Positions 28,801-37,095 of a DNA stretch of 64,000 bases are shown here, piece after piece. Positions within the stretch are counted from its first letter, which is position 1; the number at the start of each line of letters is the position of its first letter. The position numbers were made by a program, and so were the translations under genes. The notes beneath the pieces were generated by a model that was not told where the DNA came from, did not search any database, and saw nothing but the letters and a program-made list of their open reading frames with translations. The stretch spans positions 46,128 through 110,127 of the forward strand of contig DDQN01000092.1 of NCBI GenBank assembly GCA_002342685.1, in the 5' to 3' direction. The stretch comes from Vibrio sp. UBA2441 (lineage in GTDB: Bacteria > Pseudomonadota > Gammaproteobacteria > Enterobacterales > Vibrionaceae).

Positions 28801-30118
28801 TTGCTTGTACCTTTGCTCCAAAATCGTTAATCGCCGTCCAGTTTGGTTGAATCGCACTATAATCCGATTCTGAATATCCCAATCGTACGGCCTGATCAAT
28901 AACGACTCTGGCTAAATCAAAATGATGCGTGTGGGGGAATTGTGAAAGATACTCTTTGAGTACTCCACCTAGATCTATCGCCTGTCCATGCTCTTTATGA
29001 AGCAGTAACATCGCCGATACTCGTTCACCTAGTTCATCATTAACTTGTTGATAATCTTCAAACTCCACTTCATCAGGAATTTGACCTGTTACTTCGCCAC
29101 TATGTAAAACTAATGCTTCATCTCTCAAATCAACTAACTTATCAGACTGAGCAAAAGTCAATAACCATGGCGCGTCAAAATAGTCTTTTATCGATTCTCT
29201 CAATCTTTGACTAAATGCACGATTTTTATCCATATCAATGGCGGTTCGAATAAACTTATGCACATGTCTATCGTAGCCAATCCACAAATCAATCGCTTGT
29301 TGACCCCAGCGAGTGATCCGGTCAAGTTTGACCTGAAGATTGAATAAGGCTGCATCAACAAAGTCGAGTTCCTCTCGACCATAAATAAGCTCTTGAATAT
29401 CGAGTAATTGTGTTTGTAATTCATCCCCGGCGGCCTGTAAGGTATCTTGCAACTCTCGCAAATTATCCGACGTTGCCGTGAGCAAAGATTCGCAGTTAGT
29501 GATGGCATCCCGCCAGTTTTTATTTAACAACTGAGAGATTTGTTGCTTAACGTCTTGCTGTTGCTCATCCATTACACGTTGATTCAAATCAATTTGATCA
29601 AATATCTCACCAACGGAATATTTCAACACACCATAAACACGCTTACTCCAATATTCAGCCGTGCCACCATCTTTTGCCGCATCAATGGCTTTCGCCATTT
29701 CATTGGCTACCATCGAAAGCTGGATAGAGAGTTTTAACCGAGAGAATTCGCGATGTCGAACATAATAATCGGTGATACCTATGGCAAGCGGAGATAAACG
29801 ATATATGCTTGCGCCACCGATAATTTCACTGGTAAACCGGCTAAGTAATCTTTGAGCCACAAGTTCATTTATCGCGTTGTTCGCTCTAAATGCGCTGGCA
29901 TCACCAGTACCATCAAATTTCTGGGTGACAATAATGAATGCATCATGCAGCTCACCTTCACCCAGTTCTTCCTCAAATTTTGTATCTCCCAATACCGCTA
30001 TGGCTATCAAAAAAGCCAGTCGTTCATTGGAAAGGTTCAATGAGAAATTATGCTGCTTTACCCAATCGACCAACTCATCTAGCGGCTGTTCGGTAATAGC
30101 AAGAGTCTGATCACTCAT
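28781..30118 (-). CDS. mukF: Chromosome partition protein MukF (kleisin)
   Basis: Kleisin subunit joining the two MukB heads; 445 residues from ATG at 30118, which has GGAACAACA just upstream and lies 9 bases after cmoM. An upstream in-frame ATG at 30151 lies inside cmoM and is not needed. The N-terminal winged-helix dimerisation domain reads [28 protein letters not shown] middle four-helix bundle contains [21 protein letters not shown]. The C-terminal winged helix ends in [24 protein letters not shown]. All parts align with E. coli MukF from memory. Confidence 0.96.
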   Translation of the reverse strand: MSDQTLAITEQPLDELVDWVKQHNFSLNLSNERLAFLIAIAVLGDTKFEEELGEGELHDAFIIVTQKFDGTGDASAFRANNAINELVAQRLLSRFTSEIIGGASIYRLSPLAIGITDYYVRHREFSRLKLSIQLSMVANEMAKAIDAAKDGGTAEYWSKRVYGVLKYSVGEIFDQIDLNQRVMDEQQQDVKQQISQLLNKNWRDAITNCESLLTATSDNLRELQDTLQAAGDELQTQLLDIQELIYGREELDFVDAALFNLQVKLDRITRWGQQAIDLWIGYDRHVHKFIRTAIDMDKNRAFSQRLRESIKDYFDAPWLLTFAQSDKLVDLRDEALVLHSGEVTGQIPDEVEFEDYQQVNDELGERVSAMLLLHKEHGQAIDLGGVLKEYLSQFPHTHHFDLARVVIDQAVRLGYSESDYSAIQPNWTAINDFGAKVQANVIDKF

Positions 30119-30126
30119 TGTTGTTC

Positions 30127-30936
30127 CTATTTTTCTTTTTTCCTGGCCCAAACATGGATATATCGACCAAGGGAGAGGTATGGTTCTTGTCTACAAAGCC
30201 TTTTTTCAAGCTCCAATACATCTTCAAATTGAAAGTCACCCATATATTGCATATTGCCAATATAATCATTAAATGAGCGAATTCCCGATTTACCACATAT
30301 TTCAAATCCAGAGTCTTCAATCCATTGATAAACGTCTTCTGGAAGCAGTCCTTGCTGTGGTTGTAACTTAAATCGTTTTCTATGTGGCATTCCTTGTAAT
30401 ACATGAGGAATATTTCCACAAATCACGTTCTTTAACACCAGGCCGTGATGGTTATAAAACATAACCGACGCCACGCCATTAGGTTTAACTTGTTGTAGTA
30501 CCGATTCTAATGCCTCTTTAGGATCAACAAGCCACTCCATCACCGCATGAAAAAGCAACATATCAACCTTATGGTTAAGGTGATCATTTAACTGCTGAAC
30601 GGGTGAATGAATAAATTGAAACTGATCGATCACTTTGTTCTTCTGTATCTCTTGTTTTGCCAGTTGAAGCATTTCAGAAGAAATATCACACAAAGATACA
30701 TGATGACCAAGCAGAGCCAGCTTTTGCGACATCTGCGCTAATCCCCCGCCCGCATCTAAAATATGCAGCGGTTTGTCCTGTTGAGCAATTTGCTCAATTG
30801 CGCACATCAAATCGTCCCAAACAATGGTTTGACGAATCTCACCTTTGTCGGATCCATAAATGTTTTTTGCAAATTTGTGTGCGATGTCGTCGAAATTACG
30901 GTCTTCTATCACGCTGTATGGGTTATTATTTTCCAA
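30127..30936 (-). CDS. cmoM: tRNA 5-carboxymethoxyuridine methyltransferase
   Basis: SAM-dependent class I methyltransferase (formerly SmtA) that methylates cmo5U at tRNA position 34; cytoplasmic. Motif I is [10 protein letters not shown] near residues 59-68, the acidic motif II is [10 protein letters not shown], and [19 protein letters not shown] is the conserved family N-terminus. No in-frame ATG precedes that segment. The longest supported start is TTG at 30936, with AGGCGG five bases upstream (269 residues). GTG at 30912 would begin eight residues later and match the E. coli length better but has no ribosome-binding site. First gene of the mukFEB operon, as in enterobacteria. Confidence 0.92.
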   Translation of the reverse strand: MENNNPYSVIEDRNFDDIAHKFAKNIYGSDKGEIRQTIVWDDLMCAIEQIAQQDKPLHILDAGGGLAQMSQKLALLGHHVSLCDISSEMLQLAKQEIQKNKVIDQFQFIHSPVQQLNDHLNHKVDMLLFHAVMEWLVDPKEALESVLQQVKPNGVASVMFYNHHGLVLKNVICGNIPHVLQGMPHRKRFKLQPQQGLLPEDVYQWIEDSGFEICGKSGIRSFNDYIGNMQYMGDFQFEDVLELEKRLCRQEPYLSLGRYIHVWARKKEK

Positions 30937-31027
30937 TTGTGCCGCCTATTCTGTCATAGGAATGACAGGAATAAAGGGTTATGCTGACTTTTTACATCTG
31001 AATGATGATTTTTCGGACTATTTGAGT

Positions 31028-31837
31028 ATGTTTGAGCTGAAAAAAGTATTATCTTCCCTCTCAATGCCTTTACCGGCACTGTTGATTATAGGGTTTATTG
31101 GCCTATTGCTGATTATGTTTACGCAGAGACACCGCTTTGGTGTTCTTTTTGTGTTCATTTCTCTTGTTGGTATTTTTGTAGTTTCATTTCAACCAGTTTC
31201 AACTCGCCTTTTAATGCCGGTGGAACGTGAATATACCGCTTTTCTCCCCATAGATGGGACACTTGATTACGTTATGGTTTTAGGTAGTGGCCATGTTGTC
31301 GACGATCAAATTCCACCAACATCTGAACTAAGCCGAACCGCATTAATGAGGCTTTCAGAAGGGATTCGAATTATCAGGATGTATCCCGGTTCCAAGTTAA
31401 TATTGTCAGGGTACGCAGGAGGGGCTGAATTTAGCCACGCCAAAATGATGGCCAGAGTAGCATTAGCACTTGGGGTTCCAAAACCTGATATTATTTTGTT
31501 AGAAACAGCCAAAGACACATGGGAAGAGGCAAGACAAGCCGCCAGTTTCGTTAAGCAAAAGAAACTGGTACTGGTTACCTCTGCTAGCCATATGGGACGA
31601 GCCTTGATGGAATTCCATTCCGCAGGATTAAAACCTACCCCTGCGCCGACCAATTATCTTGCTCAGTCCGAAATCAATCAACCATGGGTTAAGTATACTC
31701 CGCAAGCTCGTTATCTTGAGCAGACCGAACGTTACTGGCATGAAAAACTAGGGATTTGGTGGCGATACTTACGTGATTCAATCGTTGACTCTCAACAAAG
31801 TCCCCCCGCTGAAGTAAACATAACTCAGCCTGAATGA
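31028..31837 (+). CDS. elyC: ElyC/YcbC-type envelope biogenesis factor (DUF218)
   Basis: Inner-membrane protein of 269 residues, divergent from cmoM exactly as E. coli elyC (ycbC) is. In E. coli ElyC is needed for peptidoglycan synthesis at low temperature and acts on lipid-carrier metabolism. Two N-terminal helices (about 10-30 and 38-56) precede a DUF218 periplasmic domain: VMVLGSGHVVDD, SRTALMRLSEGIRI, LILSGYAGG, AKDTWEEARQAA and LVTSASHMGRA. ATG at 31028 was chosen because MFELKKVLSSLSMPLP matches the family N-terminus. An upstream in-frame ATG at 30860 lies within the divergent cmoM gene. The ribosome-binding site is weak (TTGAG). Confidence 0.88.
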   Translation: MFELKKVLSSLSMPLPALLIIGFIGLLLIMFTQRHRFGVLFVFISLVGIFVVSFQPVSTRLLMPVEREYTAFLPIDGTLDYVMVLGSGHVVDDQIPPTSELSRTALMRLSEGIRIIRMYPGSKLILSGYAGGAEFSHAKMMARVALALGVPKPDIILLETAKDTWEEARQAASFVKQKKLVLVTSASHMGRALMEFHSAGLKPTPAPTNYLAQSEINQPWVKYTPQARYLEQTERYWHEKLGIWWRYLRDSIVDSQQSPPAEVNITQPE

Positions 31838-31900
31838 GTGAATCTAGGGTATTTATTCTATTGGAGAAATTATTTTCCGTTTGAGCTCTCAAAACTGAAT

Positions 31901-31933
31901 AAAAAAACCGAGGTAAATACCTCGGTTTTTTTT
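31901..31933. terminator. Bidirectional terminator between elyC and torR
   Basis: Seven A, stem CCGAGGT / ACCTCGG with loop AAAT, then eight T. It serves both converging genes. Confidence 0.93.
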
Positions 31934-31964
31934 AATAAATATATTAATTTGTTAAAAAATAAAC

Positions 31965-32678
31965 CTAATCACCAGCAAACATATAACCTTCACCATGCAC
32001 GGTGACAAATATTTGAGGGTTCTTAGGGTCATATTCCATCTTAGCTCTGAGACGCCTAATCAATACATCAATAGTTCTGTCGTTCGGTGCGTCGACACGG
32101 TGACTTATCATATTTAAAATTCGATCACGGCTTAATACTTTGTTTGAATTAGACGAAAGCGCAACTAATAGTTCATACTCCGCTTTGGTCAATTTTACAG
32201 GCATACCTTCTTTACTAAGTGCCCTACGTTGAATATCAAACACCCAGTCCGCAAAATGTACGACGTGCTCTGATTCCTCTACCTTTTCAGTATCGCTTGG
32301 TGGATTGCGCACTAAGGAAATTCGCCATAACAAATTTTTCACTCTAACCAAGAGCTCCCTTAGTTCAAAAGGCTTGGTAACGTAATCGTCTGCGCCCATT
32401 TCCAAACCGACAATCTTATCAATACTATCAGTACGTCCCGTAACTAAAATAATACCAATATCAGATTGAGTGCGTAATTCTCGGGTTAACATCAATCCGT
32501 CTTCACCAGGGAGGTTAATATCAAGCATGACTAAATCGATTTGGTTAGCCCGTAAAATTTCACGCATCTGGTCACCATTTTCAGCTTCACTGACTTGATA
32601 GCCTTCGTTCTGAAAGTATCCAACTAATTTACTACGGGTGACAATATCGTCTTCAACAACTAATACGTGACTGCTCAT
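31965..32678 (-). CDS. torR: TMAO-response regulator TorR
   Basis: OmpR/PhoB-family response regulator, 237 residues. It is activated by the TorS sensor kinase, which is not in the window, and turns on torECA. Receiver domain: acidic pair in VVEDD (about 8-9), phosphoacceptor Asp in MLDINLPGEDG (about residue 53), conserved Lys in VTKPF. The C-terminal winged helix contains LTKAEYELLVAL and the recognition helix NDRTIDVLIRRLRAKM. Start choice is ambiguous: ATG at 32678 gives MSSHVLVVEDD with GGAAGAAG eight bases upstream; ATG at 32684 adds two residues. Divergent from torD across tor-box-like sites. Confidence 0.9.
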   Translation of the reverse strand: MSSHVLVVEDDIVTRSKLVGYFQNEGYQVSEAENGDQMREILRANQIDLVMLDINLPGEDGLMLTRELRTQSDIGIILVTGRTDSIDKIVGLEMGADDYVTKPFELRELLVRVKNLLWRISLVRNPPSDTEKVEESEHVVHFADWVFDIQRRALSKEGMPVKLTKAEYELLVALSSNSNKVLSRDRILNMISHRVDAPNDRTIDVLIRRLRAKMEYDPKNPQIFVTVHGEGYMFAGD

Positions 32679-32812
32679 ATGCATGACTTCTTCCAAATTT
32701 CGACAATGTTGCATTCTATTTATAATTATTAACAATTCTAGCTAAAATTTAAAAAAAGGCTCACTTTTTTCAGCTTTCTTGATTCGGAGCAAGTATTTGG
32801 GGCTGGGTTAAT

Positions 32813-32866
32813 TTTCTCATATTTATTGTCATATTTTTTCACAATATGAGTTAGTTCTATTCATAT
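32813..32866. promoter_or_regulatory. Cluster of tor-box-like sites between torR and torD
   Basis: TCATAT occurs at 32817-32822, 32829-32834 and 32861-32866, and inverted (ATATGA) at 32844-32849. The E. coli TorR box is the decamer CTGTTCATAT. The fourth site, CTATTCATAT (32857-32866), matches 9 of 10; the two others on the same strand match 7 of 10. They sit 47-100 bases before torD and are probably TorR operators for torD and for torR itself. Confidence 0.65.
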
Positions 32867-32912
32867 TTTTTGCATACAATTATATCAACGTTGTTTATTT
32901 AGGAACTTAGTA

Positions 32913-33560
32913 ATGGAAGAGACAAAAGCGTTTAATGAGAAACGAGCAGAAATATACTGGTGGCTTTCAAGCATCTTCGCTAAAGAATTAACAAATAAAG
33001 ATCTTGAGGCCTATCATTCACCAGAAATTCGCTCTTTTCTTACCGGCTTGAGTGAAAATGAAGCACTTAAACCTTCTATTGAGAAGTTAGTTGACAGTTT
33101 AAACCGCTTGCAGGACCGTCAAGATGCACAGTTGGAGTTAGCTGCAGATTTTTGTGGGTTATTTTTAACCACCGACAAATCTGGCGCTCTACCCTATGCC
33201 TCTATGTACATAGGAAAAAGCGGCTTGCTTAATGATGTTCCCGCCCAAGAAATGCAGCAACTAATGCAAAACAAAGGCGTAGACGTTCAACAAGGTTTAA
33301 ATGAACCGGCTGACCACGTAGCTATCGAGTTAGACTTCCTGGGCAATATGATTATCCGTTCAAACGAACTGGAAAAACTAGAACACATCGACGAAGCATT
33401 ACTAGAACAAAAAGCATTTATCGAGAAATACCTATTAAGCTGGCTGCCAAAGTTCAGTGACAAATGTAGCCAATTTGATGAGTTTGGTTTCTACGCAAAT
33501 GCGAGCGAGTTGTTAGTGGCATTCTGCCATCTCGATTGTGCTTACCTTTCCGGAGAATAA
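32913..33560 (+). CDS. torD: TorA-specific chaperone TorD
   Basis: Cytoplasmic chaperone that binds the TorA twin-arginine signal and holds the apoenzyme ready for molybdenum cofactor insertion before export. All-helical TorD/DmsD-family protein of 215 residues, the usual size. Family marks include [12 protein letters not shown] at the N-terminus, [22 protein letters not shown], and the EPxDH signature in [23 protein letters not shown] lies before the ATG. It stands apart from torECA and is divergent from torR, a distribution I recall from V. cholerae. Confidence 0.95.
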   Translation: MEETKAFNEKRAEIYWWLSSIFAKELTNKDLEAYHSPEIRSFLTGLSENEALKPSIEKLVDSLNRLQDRQDAQLELAADFCGLFLTTDKSGALPYASMYIGKSGLLNDVPAQEMQQLMQNKGVDVQQGLNEPADHVAIELDFLGNMIIRSNELEKLEHIDEALLEQKAFIEKYLLSWLPKFSDKCSQFDEFGFYANASELLVAFCHLDCAYLSGE

Positions 33561-33634
33561 AACTATTGCGGCAAATGTGATCATAAGCGACTTTAATGAA
33601 GGTTAAGTACTTGTCCCGTGCTTAAAAAGCGTTA

Positions 33635-33656
33635 TTATCGTGTGCGCAAACGATAA
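33635..33656. repeat. Inverted repeat TTATCGT-N8-ACGATAA
   Basis: Seven-base arms around GTGCGCAA. The right part contains CGCAAACG, a half-site of the PurR operator ACGCAAACGTTTGCGT. It lies between torD and its terminator and 124 bases before purR. It could be an operator or part of the torD 3-prime end. Confidence 0.35.
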
Positions 33657-33673
33657 AAAATGAATTTTAATGT

Positions 33674-33700
33674 AAACCGCTATGACCATAGCGGTTTTTT
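33674..33700 (+). terminator. Terminator of torD
   Basis: Stem AAACCGCTAT / ATAGCGGTTT with loop GACC, followed by T and G. It isolates torD from purR. Confidence 0.88.
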
Positions 33701-33779
33701 GTGCATCCTGCGCAAATATTGATGTTATTGATAATAGTTTATACTTTTATTGATAGCTTCAAAGAGATTAGGAAAGCTT

Positions 33780-34799
33780 ATGGCCACGATTAAAGATGTT
33801 GCGCGCATAGCCGGCGTATCAACCACTACTGTTTCTCACGTAATCAATAAAACTCGTTTTGTTGCCGAAGCAACTCAACAAAAAGTGATGGATGCGGTAA
33901 CAGAACTGAACTATGCCCCTAGTGCGGTTGCTAGAAGTTTAAAATGCAATACCACACGCACGATTGGTATGCTTGTAACTCAATCAACCAACCCATTTCT
34001 GGCCGAAGTGGTTGATGGTGTAGAGAGTTACTGCTATCGCCAAGGCTATACGCTAATTCTTTGCAATACTGGCGGCATCTACGAAAAACAAAGAGATTAT
34101 ATCCGCATGCTCGCAGAAAAGCGTGTCGACGGCATTTTTGTGATGTGCTCAGATTTAACCGAAGAACTTCAAGAGATGTTAGATCGTCATACCGACATTC
34201 CTAAGGTCGTAATGGATTGGGGTCAAAGCGAATCTAAATCTAGTGAAGTCGCGGATAAGATTATTGATAATTCAGAAGAAGGCGGTTATTTAGCTACCAA
34301 GTTTCTTATTGAAAATGGTCATAAAGATATCATGTGCTTAAGTGGGCATCGTGACAAGAAACTGTGTATGGAACGTGTCGAAGGGTATAAACGTGCGCTT
34401 GAAGAAAAAGGTATTCCTTTTAATGATACCAATATTCTTGAAGGCAACTTTGAGTGCGATACTGCGGTAGAAGCCGCCGATAAGATTCTCGCGATGGAAA
34501 ACAAGCCAACTGCCGTTTTTTGTTTTAATGACACGATGGCCTTGGGCTTGATGAGTCGCCTTCAATATCAAGGAATGAGAGTCCCGGAAGATATTTCAGT
34601 GATTGGTTACGACAATATTGATCTGGCTGCTTACTTTTCTCCGCCATTAACTACTATTCACCAACCAAAACGTCGTGTAGGCAAAACAGCATTCGAAATC
34701 TTGCTTGAGCGAATTAAGAACAAAGAGCATGAGAAACGTGTGTTCGAAATGCAGCCAGAATTGGTTGTTCGAGATAGCGTGAAAAATTTACTTGCCTAA
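33780..34799 (+). CDS. purR: LacI-family purine repressor
   Basis: Repressor of purine biosynthesis genes with hypoxanthine or guanine as corepressor; 339 residues (E. coli 341). The N-terminal helix-turn-helix is [21 protein letters not shown], with the hinge helix [10 protein letters not shown] that opens the minor groove. The periplasmic-binding-protein-like core follows from [15 protein letters not shown] to the C-terminus. ATG at 33780 has AGGAAA upstream and gives the family start MATIKDVA; an in-frame start at 33750 is rejected. purB in this window is a potential target, but I see no PurR box before hflD-purB. Confidence 0.93.
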   Translation: MATIKDVARIAGVSTTTVSHVINKTRFVAEATQQKVMDAVTELNYAPSAVARSLKCNTTRTIGMLVTQSTNPFLAEVVDGVESYCYRQGYTLILCNTGGIYEKQRDYIRMLAEKRVDGIFVMCSDLTEELQEMLDRHTDIPKVVMDWGQSESKSSEVADKIIDNSEEGGYLATKFLIENGHKDIMCLSGHRDKKLCMERVEGYKRALEEKGIPFNDTNILEGNFECDTAVEAADKILAMENKPTAVFCFNDTMALGLMSRLQYQGMRVPEDISVIGYDNIDLAAYFSPPLTTIHQPKRRVGKTAFEILLERIKNKEHEKRVFEMQPELVVRDSVKNLLA

Positions 34800-34914
34800 T
34801 CCTGTTCGCACAGTGAGTTATTGATATAATTATAAAATCGATGACTCCTGTGCAAAGAATACCGTTATTTATTGAAGCTTCTCCTCGTTCACCGAGATTA
34901 AACCCAACATTTTA

Positions 34915-34930
34915 CGTGATGCAAGTCACA
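34915..34930 (+). promoter_or_regulatory. CRP-binding site candidate upstream of tfoY
   Basis: CGTGATGCAAGTCACA matches TGTGA-N6-TCACA at 9 of 10 defined bases. It lies 49 bases before the riboswitch, at a distance that could place it at the upstream promoter of tfoY. Confidence 0.55.
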
Positions 34931-34978
34931 CCTAATCTGTTAAAAAGTGATCTCTGTTCAATAATTATCTATATTTAA

Positions 34979-35071
34979 AACGTCACGATCAGGGCAAACC
35001 ATTCGAAAGAGTGAGACGCAAAGCTTCCGGCCTTAACATTTTATGAAAGGTAGCGGGGTTACCGAAGACGA
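34979..35071 (+). ncRNA. c-di-GMP-I (GEMM-I) riboswitch, Vc2 type
   Basis: Conserved core is plain: TCACGATCAGGGCAAACC, then stem CATTC-GAAA-GAGTG with the GNRA tetraloop, GACGCAAAGC, TTCCGGCC, and the second arm GGTAGCGGGGTTACCG. This is nearly the V. cholerae Vc2 aptamer as I recall it. The aptamer ends about 113 bases before the tfoY start, as expected for the leader of that gene. A 6-bp stem TCTCGG (35135-35140) / CCGAGA (35170-35175) next to the start codon could serve as the expression platform. Confidence 0.95.
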
Positions 35072-35183
35072 ATTGACAGCGCATATGTGAATTCTTACGA
35101 CTTCATGACAATGAATTGTTTGTGCTTGTTAATTTCTCGGTACTGAATTAAATGATGCAACTTTCTAACCCGAGACTAAGTAA

Positions 35184-35774
35184 ATGGATAAACCAGTACT
35201 AAAGAACTCATTATTACTATTTCAACGATTTGGCAAAGTGAAATCTCGTTCGATGTTTGGTGGGTTTGGCATATTTGTGGATGATACGATGTTTGCACTC
35301 GTCGTTAATAATGCCCTTCACGTTCGCGCTAATGATGCAACCACAGAACAATATAAAGAAGCCGGTTATAAACCCTACGTTTATAAAAAACGCGGTTTCC
35401 CGGTCGTTACTAAATATTTTGCTCTCCCTGAAGCTATCTGGAATAACACCGACGACCTGCTAAATATCGCCTTGATTGCTTTAAAACATGCCCGCATTGA
35501 AAAAACAACGCATGCTGAAGAAAAACCTACTCGCCTTAAAGATCTCCCTAATCTCCGATTAGGCACCGAACGTATGTTAAAAAAAGCGGGTATTTCATCT
35601 GTACTAGAGCTTAAACAAATTGGCTCTGTAGGCGCATATCAGGCGATCCAGCAAACTCATACTAGTCCGGTTAATCTTGAGCTCCTTTGGGCTCTTGAAG
35701 GGGCTCTAAATGGCATGCATTGGTCTGTTATAACCCAAGAACGACGAACAGAATTAATTCAATCGCTAAAGTAG
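35184..35774 (+). CDS. tfoY: TfoX-family regulator TfoY
   Basis: 196-residue regulator with an N-terminal TfoX domain ([20 protein letters not shown] near 20-40) and a C-terminal TfoX_C helix-hairpin domain ([31 protein letters not shown]). In V. cholerae TfoY promotes motility and type VI secretion at low c-di-GMP and is controlled by the Vc2 riboswitch. The same riboswitch is present here, which distinguishes it from TfoX, the chitin-induced competence activator. Shine-Dalgarno sequence is weak (GAGACTAAG) and partly inside the possible 35135-35175 stem. Terminator follows at 35799. Confidence 0.93.
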   Translation: MDKPVLKNSLLLFQRFGKVKSRSMFGGFGIFVDDTMFALVVNNALHVRANDATTEQYKEAGYKPYVYKKRGFPVVTKYFALPEAIWNNTDDLLNIALIALKHARIEKTTHAEEKPTRLKDLPNLRLGTERMLKKAGISSVLELKQIGSVGAYQAIQQTHTSPVNLELLWALEGALNGMHWSVITQERRTELIQSLK

Positions 35775-35798
35775 GGCTGTTCAGAACTATTTTTGATA

Positions 35799-35834
35799 AA
35801 AACCGCAGACCTTCATAATCTGCGGTTTTTTTTG
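35799..35834 (+). terminator. Terminator of tfoY
   Basis: Stem AACCGCAGA / TCTGCGGTT, loop of nine bases, then eight T. Confidence 0.92.
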
Positions 35835-35956
35835 ACATAGCGGAGCAAGTATTCAGGTAATTAAGCAAGAAAAACACCTTAGGTCGAGCGAGAAATTGCG
35901 GTAACCATTAGTTTTAATGAAAATACTTTGAAAGTTTTTTCTATCAAACACTGTCA

Positions 35957-35980
35957 TATACCCAAGTAACCTTAGGGTAC
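35957..35980. repeat. Short dispersed repeat, copy 1
   Basis: TATACCCAAGTAAC at 35957-35970 recurs at 40941-40954. Here TACCC...GGGTA forms a small hairpin. Both copies lie in gaps before or after genes of different function. Confidence 0.5.
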
Positions 35981-36013
35981 CGTTAGCTTTGCAGAACATA
36001 GGAAAAGAAATAC

Positions 36014-36697
36014 ATGAATAAAAAGCTCATAATTGGCCTGATACTTGTCGCAGTCATTGTCGGGTTGGCTACTCAATTTGGTCAATATCTGACTTTGGAA
36101 AACGCTAAATCTCAGCAGGTTTTACTTGGTGAGTACATCGAGAATAACTTTCTACTCGCTTCTCTTATTTACTTTATCGCCTATATTGTAGTCACCGCAT
36201 TTTCCATTCCCGGGGCAGCCGTCGTCACCTTGCTTGGTGCGGCACTATTTGGTTTTTTCACCAGCTTGATATTAGTTTCCTTTGCAAGTTCTATCGGTGC
36301 AACACTCGCTTTTTTGAGCAGCCGTTTCCTATTGCGGGATTGGGTACAATCTAAGTTTGGCTCTAAGCTCGACACCATAAATCAAGGCATTAAGAAAGAT
36401 GGCTCCTTTTATCTCTTTTCATTAAGGTTGATTCCTGTATTTCCATTTTTCCTAATTAACCTGCTTATGGGACTAACGCCAATTTCTACGATTCGTTTTT
36501 ATCTGGTTAGCCAGATTGGTATGTTGCCCGGCACCATGGTTTACCTTAACGCAGGAACTCAGTTGGCGAACATTGATAGCTTATCCGGTATTGTATCGCC
36601 AGGTGTTCTCGCTTCTTTTGTCTTATTGGGGTTATTTCCTGTTATCACAAAATGGATAATGAAGCGTATTAGACCTACCAACCACATCCAAAGTTAG
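36014..36697 (+). CDS. TVP38/TMEM64 (VTT, DedA-like) membrane protein
   Basis: Inner-membrane protein of 227 residues in the VTT/DedA superfamily. Helices are evident at about 5-22, 45-65, 70-100, 130-165 and 185-215. The VTT signature region is SIPGAAVVTLLGAALFG, followed by SSIGATLAFLSSRFLL; GSFYLFSLRLIPVFPFFLINLLMG is the second conserved block. DedA and VTT proteins act in lipid scrambling or carrier-lipid recycling; the exact role of this member is unknown. AGGAAAAG precedes the ATG. It may form a unit with the small gene 32 bases downstream. Confidence 0.85.
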   Translation: MNKKLIIGLILVAVIVGLATQFGQYLTLENAKSQQVLLGEYIENNFLLASLIYFIAYIVVTAFSIPGAAVVTLLGAALFGFFTSLILVSFASSIGATLAFLSSRFLLRDWVQSKFGSKLDTINQGIKKDGSFYLFSLRLIPVFPFFLINLLMGLTPISTIRFYLVSQIGMLPGTMVYLNAGTQLANIDSLSGIVSPGVLASFVLLGLFPVITKWIMKRIRPTNHIQS

Positions 36698-36729
36698 CAG
36701 GCTTTGCTACGACAAGGAGTTCAATAATA

Positions 36730-37041
36730 GTGAAGATATTTACTGCAGCAAACCCAACTGAAGCACACATTGTTTATGAGCTTCTTAAATTTGAGGATAT
36801 AACGACCGAGGTTCGTGGGGTTGCACTGTTTGGGTTAAAAGGAGAGATACCCATGACCACTGATACAGACCCATATCTATGGCTTTTTGACCATACTCAG
36901 TTACCGAAAGCAAAAGTCATTATTGAAGAATTTGAATCGCAAGATACTTCGTTAGCTGATTGGTCTTGTTCACATTGTGATGAAATAAATGAAGGGCAAT
37001 TTTCTGCTTGTTGGCAATGTGGCCATTCGATACCAGATTAA
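36730..37041 (+). CDS. DUF2007 protein with C-terminal zinc ribbon
   Basis: Soluble protein of 103 residues. The N-terminal DUF2007 (GlnB-like fold) reads KIFTAANPTEAHIVYELLKFEDI and ends with LPKAKVIIEEFE. The C-terminus has CSHC...CWQC, two CxxC pairs about ten residues apart, a probable zinc ribbon. Start is GTG at 36730 with AAGGAG 10 bases upstream; no ATG is available before the domain. DUF2007 has been proposed as a signal-transducing domain but nothing is proven here. Likely cotranscribed with the VTT protein. Confidence 0.78.
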   Translation: MKIFTAANPTEAHIVYELLKFEDITTEVRGVALFGLKGEIPMTTDTDPYLWLFDHTQLPKAKVIIEEFESQDTSLADWSCSHCDEINEGQFSACWQCGHSIPD

Positions 37042-37048
37042 ACAGAAT

Positions 37049-37078
37049 CGGTGTCGGTCTTTTAAGCACCAGACACCG
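37049..37078. terminator. Possible terminator between convergent genes
   Basis: Stem CGGTGTCGGT / ACC-A-GACACCG with one bulged base and loop CTTTTAAGC. It lacks a good T-tract on either side, so the call rests on the stem and its position. Confidence 0.4.
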
Positions 37079-37095
37079 TAAGTAATTATGGATAC

